Shown: positions 19,353-30,797, numbered from the stretch's first letter. The stretch: DNA of 64,000 bases from Stenotrophomonas sp. SAU14A_NAIMI4_5 (GCF_003086795.1 NZ_CP026003.1:2654579-2718578), one strand, 5' to 3'. Program-made: numbers and translations. Notes: generated by a model not told the origin, from the letters alone.

Positions 19353-19946
19353 GTTTCCAGCCAACGGCGCAGCCCCTCGTGGGTGGCGATCAACGGCAAA
19401 ACCGTCGCGCTGGTCGGTCGGGTCGGGCTCGCGGGGGACGCCGTGAACCCCGCTCCGCGGTCCGGCCCAGCCGCTGGCGGCTGTGCGTTCGGGCGCTTGC
19501 GAAGCAGTGCTTCGCAAGCAAAGCGCCCTCACCCCTGGGGGCTTGGCCGCGGCATCCATGCCGCGGACACCCCCGCGAACCCGACCCGACCGACCTCTGA
19601 CAGATGGCTGCTGCGTCCACCACCCACGGAAAAAAAAATGAAGATCAAAAGCAAAGCAGCCTGGCCGGCCGCTCTTTGCTTCGTGTAGAGCCGAGCCATG
19701 CTCGGCTGCGAGCAAGCGCAGCGCGCGACCCGCTTCTGCTGATTCTTTTTCTTTTCCGTGGCTGGACGCCGCAGGAACGTGTCCGTGGCCGGGCAGGTGG
19801 GTTGCGCAGGGGCGTGAGCCGCATGGATGCGGCGACCGAGCTTACAGGGATGTACTTGCAGCGTCCCCTGCGCAATCCACCTGCCCGGCCAGCCCCCATG
19901 AATCACCGCGCCCCAGCCACGAGGGGCTGCGCCGTTGGCTGGAAAC
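19353..19946. repeat. 594-bp non-coding nested palindrome with 30-bp terminal inverted repeats
   Basis: A perfect 30-bp inverted repeat bounds the region: 19353-19382 and 19917-19946. Inside are two further palindromes. Arms 19412-19437 and 19570-19595 match at 25 of 26 positions; arms 19787-19813 and 19863-19890 match at nearly all positions. A GTAG hairpin lies at 19685-19707. Poly-A (19628-19637) and a T-rich stretch (19741-19756) face each other near the centre. No convincing gene is seen. The right end touches the stop codon of the next gene. Confidence 0.8.
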
Positions 19947-20398
19947 TACGGCCACCAGCCGCGCCCGAACCGGGCGTAATGATCTGCCGCCCGCTCGAAC
20001 GGGTTACGCGCACTCACGCCCCCGCACAGCAGGTACACCGGCAGGTACAGCGGCCCCAGCACCAGGTACTGGTACACGTGCGCCCGCTCGTGGTCATCCA
20101 GACGGATCAGCGGCTCCACGCCCCACCCCGCCTGGTGCGCGTAGGTCCGGCAGGACATGCCCAGGTCGTGGCCGGTATGCAGGATCACGTTGCCCAGGGT
20201 GATCGCCCCGCCCGGCCCCCACGGCCAGTTGTCGAAGATGAGCGCACAGTCGCGGCCGCTCCAGCGCAGCTTCGCCCCGCCCAGCAGGCCGACCAGCCCG
20301 CCGATCACCCCGATCAGCGTATTGGGCAGGGTCCAGGCCGCGCCCAGCACCTGCAGCGCGCGCAGCCAGACCGGCCAAGGCCGCGAGGCGGCGTTCAA
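19946..20398 (-). CDS. Conserved membrane-associated protein with HERAH motif
   Basis: The protein is about 150 aa, with a hydrophobic stretch at the N-terminus (TLPNTLIGVIGGLVGLLGG) and another near the C-terminus (YLVLGPLYLPVYLLCGG). Between them is DDHERAHVYQY, which resembles a zinc-protease HExxH-like helix but has HERAH. Function is unknown. A TTG start at 20398 overlaps the upstream PspC stop (TTGA) with GAGG in front. A GTG at 20425 in the same frame is possible, giving 159 aa. Confidence 0.65.
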   Translation of the reverse strand: MNAASRPWPVWLRALQVLGAAWTLPNTLIGVIGGLVGLLGGAKLRWSGRDCALIFDNWPWGPGGAITLGNVILHTGHDLGMSCRTYAHQAGWGVEPLIRLDDHERAHVYQYLVLGPLYLPVYLLCGGVSARNPFERAADHYARFGRGWWP

Positions 20399-20598
20399 TC
20401 GGCCTCGTTCGGGATCAGCAGCCACAGGAGCAGGTAGACCAGGATGCCCGGGAAGGCGGCCGAGCCGATCGAGACCAGCACGAACAAAATCCGCACCAGG
20501 GTGGGGTTCCAGCCGAAGCGATGGGCAATGCCGCCCATCACGCCGGCGATCATCCGATCGTTCAACGAACGCGACAGCGTGCGTGGCGTGGTGTTCAT
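20395..20598 (-). CDS. PspC-domain protein
   Basis: A 67-aa PspC domain: the N-terminal LNDRMIAGVMGGIAHRFGW motif and one membrane helix (VRILFVLVSIGSAAFPGILVYLLLW described by position, about 35-60). PspC proteins act in envelope-stress responses in the inner membrane. No pspA/pspB is nearby. Strong ribosome site GAGGAGGTGCCACC before ATG. It overlaps the next gene, suggesting coupling. Confidence 0.82.
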   Translation of the reverse strand: MNTTPRTLSRSLNDRMIAGVMGGIAHRFGWNPTLVRILFVLVSIGSAAFPGILVYLLLWLLIPNEAD

Positions 20599-20627
20599 GG
20601 TGGCACCTCCTCGGGAACCAGAAAGAG

Positions 20628-20651
20628 CAGTCGAACGTGGCCCGACTCTAC
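20628..20651. repeat. Single GTAG-type hairpin
   Basis: A divergent copy (CAGTCGAACGTGGCCCGACT ending in CTAC) of the same repeat family, upstream of the PspC gene. Confidence 0.65.
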
Positions 20652-20664
20652 ACCGCGGGTATGT

Positions 20665-21033
20665 CTACGGCGTGCGTTGACGCAACGCCTGCAGGCGGGC
20701 GCCGAACCAGGCGGCGGCGGTCTGTTCAGCCTGTCCCGGGCACTGGATGCGGTAGGCCTTGCCGCTCATGCTGCTCTGGCTGGCGGCGCGCTCGATGAAC
20801 TGCTCGGCGCTGTCCACCTTGTCCTTTTTCAGCAGGTAGTCGTACTTGCGCTGCAGGTGCGCACGCGCTTCGGCCGCGTCGTGCCAGCTGCCATTGCGCT
20901 GGAACCGGCACTGCGAGCCATCGAGGCTGCCGATCAGCTGCGCGATCTCGCGCTGCGCCTGCGGGCCGGGGGCGGCGTGGGCGAATGGCGCTGCCAGCAG
21001 TGCGGCGAGGATCAGTAGATGTCGTGATGCCAT
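20665..21033 (-). CDS. Exported DUF5329-like protein
   Basis: The 122-aa protein has a signal peptide (MASRHLLILAALLAAPFAHA). The mature part contains two cysteines (SQCRFQRNG and IQCPGQ), likely a disulfide, and the pattern EIAQLIGSLDGSQCRFQRNG seen in DUF5329 proteins. Periplasmic, function unknown. The ATG at 21033 has GAGGTCCAG in front. Confidence 0.75.
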   Translation of the reverse strand: MASRHLLILAALLAAPFAHAAPGPQAQREIAQLIGSLDGSQCRFQRNGSWHDAAEARAHLQRKYDYLLKKDKVDSAEQFIERAASQSSMSGKAYRIQCPGQAEQTAAAWFGARLQALRQRTP

Positions 21034-21048
21034 CTGGACCTCAGCAAT

Positions 21049-21099
21049 AGTCGAGCATGGCTCGACTCTACAGGGGCAGTCGAGCAAGCTCGACTCTAC
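21049..21099. repeat. GTAG-type hairpin pair
   Basis: Two same-direction units (AGTCGAGCATGGCTCGACTCTAC and a copy with AAG in the loop) separated by 5 bp, between the DUF5329-like gene and phaC. The second ends within 4 bp of the phaC stop. Confidence 0.85.
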
Positions 21100-22163
21100 C
21101 GGTCGCGGGCCTTCAGCCAGCCATCGATCGTCGCCGGCACTTCGCGCTGCGCGCGGCCGGACACGTAGATGCCGATATGACCACCGCGGAAACTGGATTC
21201 GGTGTAGTCGTCGGTGCCCAGGCGCCGGCGCATCGCGCGCGAGGCATCCGGCGGCACCAGGTGGTCCTGCTCGGCGTAGATGTTCAACACCGGCAGCGTC
21301 ACCTGCGACAGGTCGACCGCTTCCTCGCCGATCCGCACCGTGCCATTCACCAGCCCATTGCCCTGGTAGAACTGCTTGATGAAGTCACGGAACGCCTCGC
21401 CCGCCAGGTCCGGCGAATCGAAGATCCACTTCTCCATGCGCAGGAAATCCTCCAGCGCCGCCTTGTCGTCGAGGATGTCGAGCAGGCCCACGTACTTCTG
21501 CACGTTCAAGCGGAACGGCTTGAGCATCAGGTAGCTGGCATTCATCAGGTCGGCCGGGATGTTGCCCAGCGTGTCCACCAGCAGGTCCACGTCCACCTGC
21601 CGCGCCCAGTGCGAGAGCATGTTGTCGGCGGTATGGAAATCGACCGGGGTGACCATGGTGATCAGGCTGCCCAGCTTCTGCCGGCGCAGCGCGGCATAGC
21701 ACAGGGCGAACACGCCGCCCTGGCAGATGCCCAGCATGTCCACCGGCCCACCGCTGCGCGTGCGCAGCGCATCCACCGCGCCGTCGATGTAGCGCAGCAG
21801 GTAGTCCTCCAGGGTCTGGAAGCGCTCGGAGCGGTCCGGGTAGCCCCAGTCCAGCACGTACACGTCCTGGCCCAGCGCCAGCAGCTTCTGCACCAGCGAA
21901 CGGTCCGCCTGCAGGTCGACCATGTACGGCCGGTTCACCAGCGCGTAGACGATCAGCAGCGGCGGCCTGCGGGTCGGCGCCTGCTCGCCCACGAAGCGGT
22001 ACAGCACCACCTTGCCGTCGCGCCAGACTTCCTCGCGGGCAGTGGCGCCATAGTCCACGTCCTCCACCTGCGGCAGCAGCTTCAGCCCTTCCATCAGCTT
22101 GCGCTGCATGGCCAGGGTTTCCTGCATCAGGTCATCGGCGTTGAAGCCCAGCGGTCCTTTCAT
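21096..22163 (-). CDS. phaC: Class III poly(3-hydroxyalkanoate) synthase subunit PhaC
   Basis: The 355-aa length is typical of class III PhaC (class I/II are about 560-600). The lipase-like box is GICQGG with the catalytic Cys (about residue 146). Asp in YAEQDHLVPP and His in RGGHIGIYVSG complete the triad. With PhaE it polymerises short-chain hydroxyacyl-CoA into storage granules. It starts 6 bp after the phaE stop, so translation is probably coupled. Neither phaA nor phaB is adjacent. Confidence 0.93.
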   Translation of the reverse strand: MKGPLGFNADDLMQETLAMQRKLMEGLKLLPQVEDVDYGATAREEVWRDGKVVLYRFVGEQAPTRRPPLLIVYALVNRPYMVDLQADRSLVQKLLALGQDVYVLDWGYPDRSERFQTLEDYLLRYIDGAVDALRTRSGGPVDMLGICQGGVFALCYAALRRQKLGSLITMVTPVDFHTADNMLSHWARQVDVDLLVDTLGNIPADLMNASYLMLKPFRLNVQKYVGLLDILDDKAALEDFLRMEKWIFDSPDLAGEAFRDFIKQFYQGNGLVNGTVRIGEEAVDLSQVTLPVLNIYAEQDHLVPPDASRAMRRRLGTDDYTESSFRGGHIGIYVSGRAQREVPATIDGWLKARDR

Positions 22164-22169
22164 CAGTCG

Positions 22170-23255
22170 TTATTTCCGCGCAGTGGTGCGGCGTGCGGCG
22201 GGCTTCGCCGGTGCTTTCTTTGTTGCCGCCCTCTTTGCAGGCGGCTTCGGCGCGGCGGATTTCTTCGCCGGCGCGGCCTTCTTCGCGGGCTTGCGTGCGG
22301 CCGGCTTCACCTTGGCCGGCGCCGGCTGTGCCACCGGGTCGACCTCGGCGGTCCCGGCCAGCACGGCCACCTGCGCCTGCAGGCGGCGCAGGCTGCGCTC
22401 CAGCTCGGCGATGCGTCGGTGGGCGGCATCCATCTCGCTGCGCGTGGGCAGGCCGATGCGCTCGCTCACCTGCTCGACCTCGCGTTGCAGGCCGGCACGC
22501 AGGCGCATCTGTGCGTTGCCCAGCGAGGCATAGACCTGCTGGAACGCCTCGGACAGGGCGACCTTGGCGTAGGCCTCTTCGGCCACCTCGATCCACAGGT
22601 CGAACATCGCCCGTGCACTGGTCAGCTGGCTGCCCGGTTGCTCGTGCTCGGCCAGGCGCTTTTCGAACAGGTCGAAGGCCTCTTCCAGCGCCTGCTTGAT
22701 CTGGTCCACGTAGGCGCGCGAATGCTGCTGGTATTCCTCCTGCGCGCGCAGCAGGGTCTGCCAGCGCGCCTGGTGCTCGCGGCCGGGGCCGAAGGCCGGG
22801 CTCTGCAGCCACGGGCCGGCCTGTACCTGCCACTGCTGCAGCCATGCGGCAAATTCGGGCAGCGCGGCACCCGCCTGGGTGCTGCCACGTGCGCCCTGCA
22901 GCATCCACTGCAGCATGCCGTCACCCTGCCCCTGCACGGCTTCGCGCCAGGCCTGGGCCACGTCGGCGCTGCTGGCATCGCGGCCGGCGAAGCGCGCGGC
23001 CACTTCCTGCATCGTGCCGTACCAGCTGCCGGCCTGCTCGCGGAAGCGGCGCAGCGCATCTTCCGGCGCGCCCTGCCCCTGTTCGGGCAGCAGCTGGCCC
23101 CACCAGTCGAACAGGCGCTGCCAGCTGCCCGGGTCGTCGCCGGCCGGTGCCCCCGGCGTAGCGGCATGGCGCAGGGCATCGCCCCAGGCGCCGAAGTACT
23201 GGCGGGACAGGTTCTCGAAATCGCTGCTGCCGGCGTCGTGGGCCGAGCTGGTCAT
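22170..23255 (-). CDS. phaE: Class III PHA synthase subunit PhaE with lysine/alanine-rich tail
   Basis: The 361-aa protein carries the PhaE domain across about residues 10-300 (FGAWGDALRHA near the start, AYVDQIKQALEEAFDLFEKR and a coiled coil at about 275-295). Its last 50 or so residues are almost entirely Lys, Ala, Pro and Arg, like histone H1 or phasin PhaF tails. PhaE is required for PhaC activity. The tail could bind nucleic acid or polyphosphate. Good ribosome site (GGAGGCCCGCG). It lies 22 bp after pssA. Confidence 0.92.
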   Translation of the reverse strand: MTSSAHDAGSSDFENLSRQYFGAWGDALRHAATPGAPAGDDPGSWQRLFDWWGQLLPEQGQGAPEDALRRFREQAGSWYGTMQEVAARFAGRDASSADVAQAWREAVQGQGDGMLQWMLQGARGSTQAGAALPEFAAWLQQWQVQAGPWLQSPAFGPGREHQARWQTLLRAQEEYQQHSRAYVDQIKQALEEAFDLFEKRLAEHEQPGSQLTSARAMFDLWIEVAEEAYAKVALSEAFQQVYASLGNAQMRLRAGLQREVEQVSERIGLPTRSEMDAAHRRIAELERSLRRLQAQVAVLAGTAEVDPVAQPAPAKVKPAARKPAKKAAPAKKSAAPKPPAKRAATKKAPAKPAARRTTARK

Positions 23256-23277
23256 CGCGGGCCTCCGCTGGGCTGGG

Positions 23278-23892
23278 TCATGGCTTGGGAATGTGCAGGG
23301 TCTTGCTGATCATCAGCGAGCCGGACAGCGCGAACAGCAGCACCATCGGGTGCAGCTGCCACGGGCCGAGCTGCCACTGGCCGAACCAGAGGTCATGGCC
23401 GATGGCATCGGTGCCGGCGGCAATGGCCAGCACGATCACCAGCGCCAGGCTGGTTGGAATGGGCGTGCCCTCGAAGTATTTGACCTTGCCCTCTTCGCCA
23501 GACATCGCCTCGGCGGTGACGTTGTAGCGGGCCAGGCGGCTGACGCCGCAGCAGACGAAGTAGCTCAGCACCAGCCAGTCCCAGCCGCCCTGCATGCCGC
23601 AGGCATAGGCCAGCGCCGCCGGGGCCACGCCGAAGGAGATCACATCCGACAGCGAATCGAGCTCGCGGCCCAGGGTGGAGCTGGACTTGCGCCAGCGCGC
23701 GATGCGGCCGTCGAGGGCATCGAAGATGAAGGCCAGCGGGATCAGCGCCATGCCGAACATCAGGTAGCCGCGCTCGCCGTCCTGCAGGAAGCGCATGGCG
23801 GCAAACACCGCCCCGGTGCCGCAGAAGGCGTTGGCCAGGGTGAACCAGTCCGCCAGTTGGAACTCACGCAGCATCGAGAAATGACGTTTCAT
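23278..23892 (-). CDS. pssA: CDP-alcohol phosphatidyltransferase, phosphatidylserine synthase-like
   Basis: The 204-aa membrane protein has the CDP-alcohol phosphotransferase signature DG-x2-AR-x8-G-x3-D-x3-D (DALDGRIARW to LDSLSD, about residues 58-82) and about six hydrophobic segments. It resembles the PssA type of phosphatidylserine synthase that condenses CDP-diacylglycerol with serine. It is the first gene of the pssA-phaE-phaC run. Other CDP-alcohol transferases cannot be fully excluded. Confidence 0.85.
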   Translation of the reverse strand: MKRHFSMLREFQLADWFTLANAFCGTGAVFAAMRFLQDGERGYLMFGMALIPLAFIFDALDGRIARWRKSSSTLGRELDSLSDVISFGVAPAALAYACGMQGGWDWLVLSYFVCCGVSRLARYNVTAEAMSGEEGKVKYFEGTPIPTSLALVIVLAIAAGTDAIGHDLWFGQWQLGPWQLHPMVLLFALSGSLMISKTLHIPKP

Positions 23893-24243
23893 GGGGTCTC
23901 ACGGGGCATCAAGGCAGACAGGGTACCGCGAGCGCCGCTACCGGTGACAGCGTTGGCATCGACCGGCCTTCACCCGTCCGTCACCCCTCATCACCGGCGG
24001 TGAATTTTTCGCCACCCATCTTGACACCCTAGGGGGGTGGAGCCTGTCGCGGCTTATCCACAAAGTTGCCCACGCGTAATCCACACCCCCTGTGGACAAC
24101 CTGGTCTCAGGGACTGCGACGCTGGCCATTTGCTGATCACCTCGACGCGGGGTTTTCCTACTTCCCAATCCACCGACCCGGCGCTATGGTCACCGGCGGA
24201 CCCGCCGACGCCACGTCCGATTCCTTCTTCATGGACGTTGTCG

Positions 24244-24888
24244 ATGCTGGACGCACGCACCCTGGCCGCGCAGTTGCGGCACCCCCACGGCGAGGCCGCT
24301 CTGGCCGTGGGCGAATCGATGAACCGCAGCAACGGCGAGCTCAACCGCGCCGCCATTACCCTGCTGGCGGTGGCGCCGGGCGAACAGGTGCTGGAGATCG
24401 GCCCGGGCAATGCGGCCTTCGCGCCCCTGCTGCTGCAGGCGGAGGACAGCCGCTATCTGGGCATCGAGCTGTCCACGGCGATGGTCGACGCCGGCAACCA
24501 GCATCTGGCCGGTGTTGGCCTGGCCGATCGCGCCGCCCTGCGCCACGGCGATGCCCACGCGGTGCCGGTGGCCGATGCTTCGGTGGACGCCGCACTGGCG
24601 GTCGACACGCTGTATTTCTGGCCGAACCTGGCCCCGGTGCTGGACGAATTGGCGCGCGTGCTCTGCCGCGGCGGCCGCCTGTGCCTGGCCTTCGGCGATG
24701 CCGGCTTCATGCGCAGCCTGCCGTTCGCGGCCGATTTCCAGCTGCATGAGCTCGATGCGGTGGAGCTGGCGCTTCGGGTGTCCGGCTTCAACGTCTCGGC
24801 CTGGCGCAGCCACCGGGAGACGGCCACCGGCAACGACGGGCAGTCGCGCGACAAGCATTTCCATCTGCTGCTGGCGCACCGGCGCTGA
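24244..24888 (+). CDS. Class I SAM-dependent methyltransferase
   Basis: The 214-aa protein has SAM motif I VLEIGPGNAAF (about residues 57-67), an acidic residue in GIELSTAM, HGDAHAVPVADAS as motif II and ARVLCRGGRLCLAF as motif III. It is a methyltransferase_11-type enzyme of unknown substrate. The ATG at 24244 is chosen as the first in the conserved region. It is a single gene, followed by a block of GTAG-type repeats. Confidence 0.85.
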   Translation: MLDARTLAAQLRHPHGEAALAVGESMNRSNGELNRAAITLLAVAPGEQVLEIGPGNAAFAPLLLQAEDSRYLGIELSTAMVDAGNQHLAGVGLADRAALRHGDAHAVPVADASVDAALAVDTLYFWPNLAPVLDELARVLCRGGRLCLAFGDAGFMRSLPFAADFQLHELDAVELALRVSGFNVSAWRSHRETATGNDGQSRDKHFHLLLAHRR

Positions 24889-24912
24889 GGCACCCCGGCG
24901 ATCCGACAGTCC

Positions 24913-25021
24913 GCCGGGCATGGCCCGGCGCTACCTGGAGGGGGCGGGCCGACAATCCGCCGGGCATGGCCCGGCGCTACCCGGAGACAGCTGCATCGGT
25001 AGCGCCGGGCCATGCCCGGCG
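24913..25021. repeat. GTAG-type hairpin cluster (three units)
   Basis: Three copies with the core GCCGGGCATGGCCCGGC next to GTAG/CTAC: two in one direction, one inverted (GTAGCGCCGGGCCATGCCC). Between the convergent methyltransferase and Nudix genes. Confidence 0.88.
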
Positions 25022-25044
25022 AGCGCAGCGGCACCGGAACAGCC

Positions 25045-25533
25045 TCAGAGGCGGCTGAAGGCCCAGCTCTGCATGCGCCCATCCCGGTACGGCATCACCC
25101 CATGGAACGGCCGCGGGTCGGCATCAAACACCAGCGGCAGGAAGTTGCGGTCACCCTCCCACATCGGCAGCGTGTCCAGCTTGTCCACGTCCACCCACTC
25201 CAGAGTGCCCTCGTGGTTGCCGCCATGCGGGCTGCCTTCGAAGCTGTCGATGACGAACACGAAACCGAACCAGTCCTCGCCATGCTTGCCGAAGCCCGGC
25301 CAGCTGATGGTGCCGCGCAGGCGCATGGCCGTGCAGTCGATGCCGGCTTCCTCGGCGATCTCGCGGCGCATGCCGGCGGCCACGTCCTCGGTCGGTTCAA
25401 CCTTGCCGCCCAGGCCGTTGTACTTGCCCAGGTGGTGGTCACCGGGGCGGGTGTTGCGGTGGATCATCAGCACCTGGCGACGATCGGGCGAGAGCACATA
25501 GCCCAGGGTGGCGACGATCGGGGTATACGGCAT
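25045..25533 (-). CDS. Nudix hydrolase, MutT-like
   Basis: A 162-aa single Nudix domain. The Nudix box begins GGKVEPTEDV and ends REIAEEAGI (about residues 42-65), with all glutamates in place. It may clean oxidised nucleotides (8-oxo-dGTP diphosphatase-like), but substrate is not determined by the box alone. It is followed closely by a YqiB-like gene on the same strand. Confidence 0.88.
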   Translation of the reverse strand: MPYTPIVATLGYVLSPDRRQVLMIHRNTRPGDHHLGKYNGLGGKVEPTEDVAAGMRREIAEEAGIDCTAMRLRGTISWPGFGKHGEDWFGFVFVIDSFEGSPHGGNHEGTLEWVDVDKLDTLPMWEGDRNFLPLVFDADPRPFHGVMPYRDGRMQSWAFSRL

Positions 25534-25575
25534 GGGCGTGCATCCAGCGGCAGGTCAGCCCCGGATTATGGCCGA

Positions 25576-26088
25576 TCAGCGCACCAGCGACAGGCGGCGC
25601 TCGGCCGGCAGCGCGACGCTGCCCTCCGGGTCGCGGCGCAGGGTGGCCACGCCGTGGCCGCGCTCGGCCAGGTATTCCAGCCACTTGCCGAGGAAGGTGT
25701 TCATCCGCATGCGGTGGCTGATCAGCTCGGCCGGCGGCGGGTACAGGCCCATCGTGTCCTGCCAGCGGCGGCCCACGTAGCAGTGGGTCGTCTCGGCCTG
25801 GCGGGCGTCACGGTACAGGCGCACGTAGGCCGAGGGGTCCGGCTCACCGGTCACCGGGTCGGCCAGGTCGTAGGTCAAGCGCAGCTCCACCGTGTAGCGG
25901 TGGCATTCGATGACGTCCAGGCGCACGTCCAATCCGTCGCCGACCGAGGAGACGTAGCTGCCGGCGGTCAGTTCGGCCGGGGCGAACAGGCGCACCAGAT
26001 GCCGGTAATTCTCGGCATACAGGCCCATCAGCCAGCTGAGCCGGCTCAGGCGGGGAATGCGTTCGGTGCGGGGCGAGGCGTGGGCCAT
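25576..26088 (-). CDS. DUF1249 (YqiB-like) protein
   Basis: The 170-aa protein contains the DUF1249 pattern: LSWLMGLYAENYRHLVRL near the N-terminus and NTFLGKWLEYLAERGH near the C-terminus. In E. coli YqiB sits beside the Nudix gene nudF; here too it is adjacent to a Nudix gene (43 bp), which supports the call. Function unknown. Good AGGATCGACCC ribosome site. Confidence 0.85.
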   Translation of the reverse strand: MAHASPRTERIPRLSRLSWLMGLYAENYRHLVRLFAPAELTAGSYVSSVGDGLDVRLDVIECHRYTVELRLTYDLADPVTGEPDPSAYVRLYRDARQAETTHCYVGRRWQDTMGLYPPPAELISHRMRMNTFLGKWLEYLAERGHGVATLRRDPEGSVALPAERRLSLVR

Positions 26089-26195
26089 GGGTCGATCCTA
26101 CACGTTGGCCATACAACGTGGGGGCTGCATGGCCCCGGCCAAAGGGGGGGGGCGTTCAACCGCCGCCGCGCCCCGGACGCCATGCCGAACCCCGG

Positions 26196-26403
26196 GTAGA
26201 GCCGGCCGCTGGCCGGCAATCCGCGGCCGCCGGCAACCCTGGCAGCCGGCCAGCGGCCGGCTCTACCAGCCGTTTCAAAACAGAGGGGGCTTCAACCGCC
26301 ACCAAACCGCCGACGGCAATGCCGGGACCCGGGTAGTGCCGGCCGCTGGCCGGCAATCCGCGGCCGCCGGCCTCCATGGCAGCCGGCCAGCGGCCGGCTC
26401 TAC
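26196..26403. repeat. Two GTAG-type inverted hairpin pairs
   Basis: 26196-26266 and 26333-26403 are each a head-to-head pair built from GTAGNGCCGGCCGCTGGCC. The inner segment GGCAATCCGCGGCCGCCGGC is nearly the same in both, so the whole 71-bp module was duplicated. Confidence 0.88.
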
Positions 26404-26411
26404 CAGCGACC

Positions 26412-27233
26412 TCAATACATCTCGCGCTGCAGCCCCAGCGTGCCCAGCACCTTGCTGGAAATCTCCTCGATCGAGGTGTGGGTGGTGCTCAGCGTCGGGA
26501 TCCGTTCCATCTGGAACATCACCTCGGCCGCAGCCACCTCGCGCTTGCAGGTGTCCAGGTTGGCGTAGCGCGAGTTCGGCCGGCGCTCCTGGCGGATCTG
26601 CTGCAGGCGGTCCGGATCGATGGTCAGGCCAAATAGTTTCCGACGATAGTTTCTCAACCGCGGTGGCAGGCGGTCGCTCTCCAGATCCTCGTCGGTCAAC
26701 GGGTAATTGGCCGCGCGCACCCCGTAATGCAGGGCCAGGTAGATGCAGGTAGGCGTCTTGCCAGCGCGCGACACCGCCACCAGGATCACATCCGCATCGT
26801 CGTAATTCACCGCGATGCCGTCATCGTGGGTCAGGGCGAAGTTCATCGCGTTGATGCGGCGGTGGTAGGTATCGAAGTCCACCATGCCGTGGGCCTGGCC
26901 GACCCGGGCCAGGCGCGGGCTGGCCAGTTCCCGCTCCAGCGGCTCGATGAACGGGGCGAACACGTCCAGCATCAGGGCCCCGCTTTCGGCCAGGATCAGG
27001 CTCAGGCTCTGGTCGACGCAGGAGTTCACCACGATGGGCCGGACCTGGTACCGCTCCCCCGCCGCCTGGATCCGGACACACGCTTCCCGCGCTTTTTCGG
27101 GGTCGTCGATGAACGACATTCGATCAGTGATGAAGCTGAACCCGGTGAACTGCGTGAGCAGGCTATGCCCAATGGTTTCAGCGGTGATACCGGTTCCATC
27201 GGAAACGTAGAACACCGGACGGATGGTCGACAT
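26412..27233 (-). CDS. ppsR: PpsR, bifunctional PEP synthase regulatory kinase/pyrophosphorylase
   Basis: The 273-aa protein matches the DUF299 family: [16 protein letters not shown] at the N-terminus, the P-loop-like [16 protein letters not shown] (about residues 152-167) and FGLTIDP. PpsR inactivates PEP synthase by ADP-dependent phosphorylation of a Thr and reactivates it by Pi-dependent dephosphorylation. Its target gene ppsA is divergent, 143 bp away. Confidence 0.93.
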   Translation of the reverse strand: MSTIRPVFYVSDGTGITAETIGHSLLTQFTGFSFITDRMSFIDDPEKAREACVRIQAAGERYQVRPIVVNSCVDQSLSLILAESGALMLDVFAPFIEPLERELASPRLARVGQAHGMVDFDTYHRRINAMNFALTHDDGIAVNYDDADVILVAVSRAGKTPTCIYLALHYGVRAANYPLTDEDLESDRLPPRLRNYRRKLFGLTIDPDRLQQIRQERRPNSRYANLDTCKREVAAAEVMFQMERIPTLSTTHTSIEEISSKVLGTLGLQREMY

Positions 27234-27376
27234 AGGCGGTTTTCACCCCTCTGAAGCTGAAAATGGTTGCAGCACAAGCTTGTGCCGACGGTACTGCGAC
27301 CGGCATCATATCGGCTTCTTCCTACGGACGCGGCCATTCAGCCCGCCTCGGGCGATGGCCAAACGGAGCATCGCGC

Positions 27377-29755
<2,379 letters not shown>

Positions 29756-29886
29756 TCCATTGATGGGCTGACGTCGCTTTCATTGGCGTCCGCCCATACT
29801 GCAGCTGCATGCACGCCCCGCCTCTGCGGGGCGTGCCTGTTTCTGGCGTCCGCACACGCCATGACCACTGCTGCAAAGGAGCCCGC

Positions 29887-30783
29887 ATGATCGCCGCTGC
29901 CGTCCCTTCCGCCCCCGCCGCCACGCCCTGGTTCCATTCGCTCAACTGGGAACGCCTGCTGGAAACCTACGGCGTACCGTTGCTGGCGGCCATCGTCGTG
30001 CTGCTGGTCGGCATGTGGGTGGCACGACGTCTGTCCAATGCGCTGCCGCGCGCGACCTCGCGCATGGGCATGGACCCGATGCTGGGCAGTTTCCTGCGCA
30101 ACGTGGTCTACGCCGCCTCGCTGGTGATCGTGGTGGTGCTGGCCATCGGCACGCTGGGCGTGCAGATCACCCCGCTGCTGGCCGTGCTCGGCACCGCCGG
30201 CCTGGCCGTCGGCCTGGCCCTGAAGGATTCGCTGTCCAACATCGCTTCCGGGGTGATGCTGGTGACCCTGCGTCCGTTCCGCGTGGGCGATGTAGTGACC
30301 GTGGCCGGGCAGACCGGTACCGTGCGCGAAGTACGCATCTTCCAGACCGTCATCACCGGCGCCGACAACCAGCACACCACCATTCCCAACACGCTGATCA
30401 CCGCCGCGCCGATCATCAACCTCACCGCCGAGCCGACCCGCCGCGTCGAACTGGTGATCGGCATCGGCTACGAAGACAACATCCAGCTGGCACGTGAAAC
30501 CGCCATCGCCCTGATGAAGGCCGACAGCCGCGTGCTGCCCTCGCCCGAGCCGGACGTGGTGGTGTACGAACTGGGCGACCACGCGATCAAGCTGGGCATC
30601 CGCTGCTTCACGAAGTCGGCCGACCAGTTCGGCACCAAGGTCACCCTGCTGGAACAGATCAAGCTGGGCTACGACAAGGCCGGCATCAACCTGCCCTACC
30701 CGCAGCAGGACATGCACCTGTACCTGCATGGCAAGGATGGCGGCGTGGTCGAGGCAGAGGCGCTGGTGCGGGACAAGCCCTGA
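29887..30783 (+). CDS. Small-conductance mechanosensitive channel, MscS family
   Basis: The 298-aa membrane protein has three N-terminal helices, the third being the glycine/alanine-rich pore helix (GTAGLAVGLALKDSLSN), then the beta domain (RPFRVGDVV) and a C-terminal cytoplasmic vestibule. It releases solutes during hypo-osmotic shock. Strong AAAGGAG ribosome site 7 nt upstream of ATG. Confidence 0.92.
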   Translation: MIAAAVPSAPAATPWFHSLNWERLLETYGVPLLAAIVVLLVGMWVARRLSNALPRATSRMGMDPMLGSFLRNVVYAASLVIVVVLAIGTLGVQITPLLAVLGTAGLAVGLALKDSLSNIASGVMLVTLRPFRVGDVVTVAGQTGTVREVRIFQTVITGADNQHTTIPNTLITAAPIINLTAEPTRRVELVIGIGYEDNIQLARETAIALMKADSRVLPSPEPDVVVYELGDHAIKLGIRCFTKSADQFGTKVTLLEQIKLGYDKAGINLPYPQQDMHLYLHGKDGGVVEAEALVRDKP

Positions 30784-30797
30784 TCCGACACGACGAT

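Noticed and set aside
15542..19600. Plus-strand open frame of about 1350 codons
   Set aside because: It is antisense to tex and part of the cyclase gene; no domain is recognisable and the composition is His/Arg/Gln-biased.
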